The position numbers and the translations under genes are program-made. From Acanthosoma haemorrhoidale (Eukaryota; Arthropoda; Insecta; Hemiptera; Acanthosomatidae), in contig OV884011.1 in assembly GCA_930367205.1 (NCBI GenBank), positions 112,273,139 through 112,337,138 on the forward strand: a stretch of DNA of 64,000 nucleotides. The letters run 5' to 3'. Positions 60,901-64,000 of the stretch are shown piece after piece. The notes beneath the pieces are model-generated. The model searched no databases, was not told the origin of the DNA, and saw nothing but the letters and a program-made list of their open reading frames with translations. The first letter of the stretch is position 1. Every line of letters starts with the position of its first letter.

Positions 60901-63702
60901 GCTATAAAATGCTGCAAGAAAAAAAAAACAGGCTGTATATATTCTAATGAACAGTAAAGGTACTTCAAATAATGAGAAGTAAAACTTCGTAACACAGATG
61001 AGGAAATGATAATAGATAATTTCGAATCACACTTACGTTATTAAGACAAGATGAGGCGCAATCTATTAAAGTACTATCGTTACAATCAGATAAGTATAAC
61101 TCGTATGAGTGTGCGCACAAAATTAGAGCAAGTGGAAGGTAAACGCTTCCTGATTAAGGATCCTGTTCGTTCATCAGTCAATTGGGATACTAGATACAGC
61201 TGGATAGGAGCTGGATCAGGTCGCTAAAAACGGGTTGTCTCTTATGATGATTTAACAGTTCAAAGTTCTCAGTGTATTCATCGTGGATATTTAAGAAGAA
61301 GAAAGAAACGAGCATTGTGGGAAAGAACCTTAAGAAGGTTCTTTTGTGATTAACGTATTCGGAAACAAGAGAAAACGCTGAGATTTTTCTTTTGTTCTGT
61401 ATATTAACCCGTGAATCGCTATTGGGAAGTAGATTAGAGTCAATGAGAATAGCAACCGTCATCAGAGAAGGAAAAAACGTAACACTGGACGAAGCTAGAC
61501 GAAGTAGGAGGTGTGGGAGAGGAGAGAAAGAAACAGATAGTAAGTAGGTTAAGGAGCTAGGGAACAGATATGTGTTAGCTTAGGACCTGTTGGCTGGCCC
61601 CGATCGGCGGTTTGGGGTCGCCCGGGCACACAGGCCCTGTGAATAGGAGGGATGATCAGTACCCACCTCCGACTGGGGATTACAACTGATTATGCTTCAT
61701 TGCCGTTACATTCGTCCTTCGATCCAAAAATCTTTACCCCATTATTGTACAGCGGTTCATTTAAACAGAAAAACAGCGGCTTTATTCATAGAATAAATTA
61801 ATTTAAATAAAGTTTTAAACCGTTCAATTTCGTAATGCTGTTCAAAACTTTTACTTTGACAATAAATTAAATTCCAAAGGGCACTATAAAAATATATAAT
61901 AGTATCTGCCCTACACGGAAAGTATTTTTTCTTTACATAAGTAGATTCATTAACGATAGGACGCCCTTACTTTAGTGTGACAATGAAATCTAAACCTCGC
62001 TTAGGAAAGAGTATGGCGTAATTGTCTAAAAAAAAAAACAAATAAACATTCACTGATCGATTATTTGGTATCAGCCTTAACCCAGTTATAAAAACAAACT
62101 TTGGTGAATTCATAATAATAGTAATTCATAATATCTCATGTTTTCCCTATGGTTGGCTACAATAATTAAGCTCGCAAAAAACAATCATAAGGGAGCGAAA
62201 TCATTAACATTAAAAAGCTATACATTATTAATTAGTAACAGACGATTATCAAGGATTCCACTTGTCGACATATATGATACTTGTATCCTGAAATGTCTTC
62301 CGGAAGCCATCCAATGACAACCGTCCTTCCCATCAGAACTTCAGGGACAACTTCTGAACTTCAGGACAAGTCCCTCTTTTGTTGTCGAACAGTTCCATTT
62401 AATTAACCATTTCGACTTAATATGAGGTATTAGTTTTAAGAAAGTTTTAAGTAAACTTTTAGACAAATTGGAGTTTACAAATGCAAGAACCTCAGATGCG
62501 CTGTAGTGTTCCGGCGAAATCTGTTCCATTGCGAAAAGAACCCTCTAATTGCAAGGACTCCGCAATAACAGTTGCGACAGCAGCCCAATTGTAAAAACAC
62601 AATTGAGCAGCCATTCGATCAGTTAAGTGGTCACAGAGATCTCTTGACAAGACCTTGCTCACTCCTGAAACGATTCACTTATTGCAAGTATTGGTTTCAC
62701 TCACAAGCAGCTATTACGAATTAACTATCCTTTGGTTTCAAATGAAATGTCTGGAGATGACAGGTACATTGCGGTGATCAGAAACAGAAATAACTTCTAC
62801 GAGTTATAGTTGTCCTTAGAAAGCGATAGGTTTGTGGTTAGAGTAAAATCGAGAGTTGAGCACATTATTAACTTTATGTGTCACATTTATAACCAACACA
62901 ATCTGAAAATATTAAATAAATATTTTTATATTCATATCCGTCGTATTACATAAAAATGATGTGGCTGGTTCATAAACTTAGCCACGTTATATTTATTGCC
63001 CATCTTCACAGCATATAATTCTGCTTACTCCGAAGAAAGGAGATTTATTTTCTTGATACGATCTATCTGATATTTTAACAAGGATTATGCTTACAAAAAA
63101 AACCGTTTTGCCGAATAAAACATATTGTGAAGACAGAAGATTTGTTATATCCTTCCACAACTGGTACTAACTATAAAGGGTTATGCTGTACAATTTTTTG
63201 TTTAAGACCCACTTCCCACTAACTTTTAAGTTTTCCCAAAAGAAAGCTATGAAATTCTGCTGGTTAAAGAGACACTATTTTACAGTTACCCGAAAAGAAA
63301 TTCAATATTTTCTGAATTCATTCCCAATAAAAAAAAAAATTCAGATTAAACCATAAAAAATCGCGCATTTATGCAACCCAAGCTAATTTTATTGGGTAAT
63401 ATTTTGTTAATATTAGCGACTAATTTTTTTCAATGGCCATAATAGTTTAACAGGTAAAATGAAATCTTTTGGATCGAAAAATACCGAGTATTTTTTTTTT
63501 CGCTATCATTTCATTTTATTATTAAAATTTCTGTTGTAAATGATATGAAAAATATAATTTAGTCTACAATTGATGTATCAAAAATTGTAATCGTAGGTAG
63601 CGAAATTTTTTATTTAATGAAAAAAAAATGGATTGTACATATTCGGTGTACCATTGCTATTTAAGTGAAAGTTGATATATAAACATACAATATACCCTAT
63701 TA
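57917..63702. other. AT-rich non-coding stretch
   Basis: No gene is recognised. Landmarks are short direct repeats of TTGACTT/CTTGACT at about 60404-60428, TATAACT-type repeats at about 60560-60605, a GC-rich patch at about 61565-61680, a small hairpin CAATTGT/ACAATTG at about 62586-62605, and a spaced inverted repeat (CCCAATAAAA/TTTTATTGGG) at about 63324-63397. Confidence 0.4.
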
Positions 63703-63957
63703 AGCAAATTGAAAAATATCAGCCTTCAATGGAGAGATGTGACTAAACAGCAGTACGTGTCGGTATCTCTGAGTGTGGCCAGGTGTTATGTGCACCATTG
63801 CCACTGATAGTTGAGCTCCCAAGGACATATTACCTGATGAATCGAACATAGTCCCATTGTAGAGCAGAGTAGGTTCATTCCACCGTGGACTAACAAAAGT
63901 CAACAGAAAGCTATCTGCCTTTGGGAAGCAATTCTGCTCACTAAACGTATGTCCAAA
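63703..63957 (-). CDS. Possible host exon, unrecognised protein
   Basis: The minus-strand frame is open for about 85 codons, from after a TGA (63958-63960) to a TAA at 63700-63702, in a segment GC-richer than its left flank. The translation looks protein-like (FPKADSFLLTFVSPRWNEPT, then LLYNGTMFDSSG), with two N-glycosylation-type sequons (NGT, NMS). Two splice-like signals are present: a possible acceptor AG at 63941-63942 (pyrimidine tract weak), and a strong donor match CAG/GTAATATG at 63831-63836. Together they would define a 107-base exon, 63834-63940, within the frame. I cannot assign a family. A pseudogene or chance frame remains possible, and the window end prevents a look upstream. 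Confidence 0.3.
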
Positions 63958-64000
63958 TCAATTTATTGTTATCGATTTACTTTTGATTACTTAGATGTTA

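Noticed and set aside
1..64000. CRISPR arrays, bacterial operons, rRNA genes, telomeric (TTAGG)n arrays
   Set aside because: None seen. The sequence is eukaryotic in character and no regularly spaced short repeats, rRNA-like blocks or telomere repeats were found by eye.

Overview
The window is AT-rich, intergenic- or intron-like animal DNA, most likely from an arthropod (probably an insect). This rests on the kinds of mobile elements: several decayed Jockey-like non-LTR retrotransposons, one other LINE with an RTE/CR1-style C-terminus, and a very short mariner-type MITE. There are no operons, ribosome-binding sites, dense long ORFs or other bacterial features. Species and order cannot be fixed from the sequence.

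No complete host protein gene was recognised. Two short stretches could be single host exons, both on the minus strand: one at the left edge (about 3-118) and one at the right edge (about 63703-63957). They are weakly supported and unnamed.

Nearly everything that can be supported is repeat. (1) LINE family A, a Jockey-like element, is present as at least eight 5'-truncated pieces on both strands (about 2.6, 12.7, 18.3-18.9, 20.4-21.8, 22.4, 25.1, 52.9 and 57.15-57.9 kb). They share a distinctive 3' UTR and an end without a long poly(A). The 57.15 kb copy keeps an unbroken ~149-codon ORF2 C-terminus, and the 20.4-21.8 kb copy reaches back into the reverse transcriptase domain. (2) LINE B, a different Jockey-like element, lies at 38.6-40.1 kb on the minus strand, with much of the reverse transcriptase legible through stops and frameshifts, and has a second copy of its 3' tail at 38.2-38.37 kb. 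(3) LINE C, at 31.8-32.46 kb on the plus strand, is a highly decayed C-terminal part. (4) Element D, at 27.86-28.8 kb, has a LINE 5' region and ORF1 start joined directly to a 3' UTR with poly(A) signal and A-rich tail. Its 5' region contains a 39-bp tandem repeat, several CCAAT-type boxes and a perfect three-unit heat-shock-element match.

Other structure: a 95-bp near-perfect hairpin MITE (8452-8546) with TA flanks, two local tandem duplications with similar periods (217 bp at 13.8-14.3 kb, 212 bp at 10.76-11.09 kb), a dispersed ~85-bp repeat pair (27.46 and 29.78 kb), a tRNA-like Pol III promoter fragment (15.3 kb), and several long G/C homopolymers in otherwise AT-rich sequence.

I did not find a convincing novel biological system. 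The most interesting signals are element D with its stress-type promoter, the conserved antisense frame and 3' terminus of LINE A, the MITE hairpin, and the two ~215-bp duplications.
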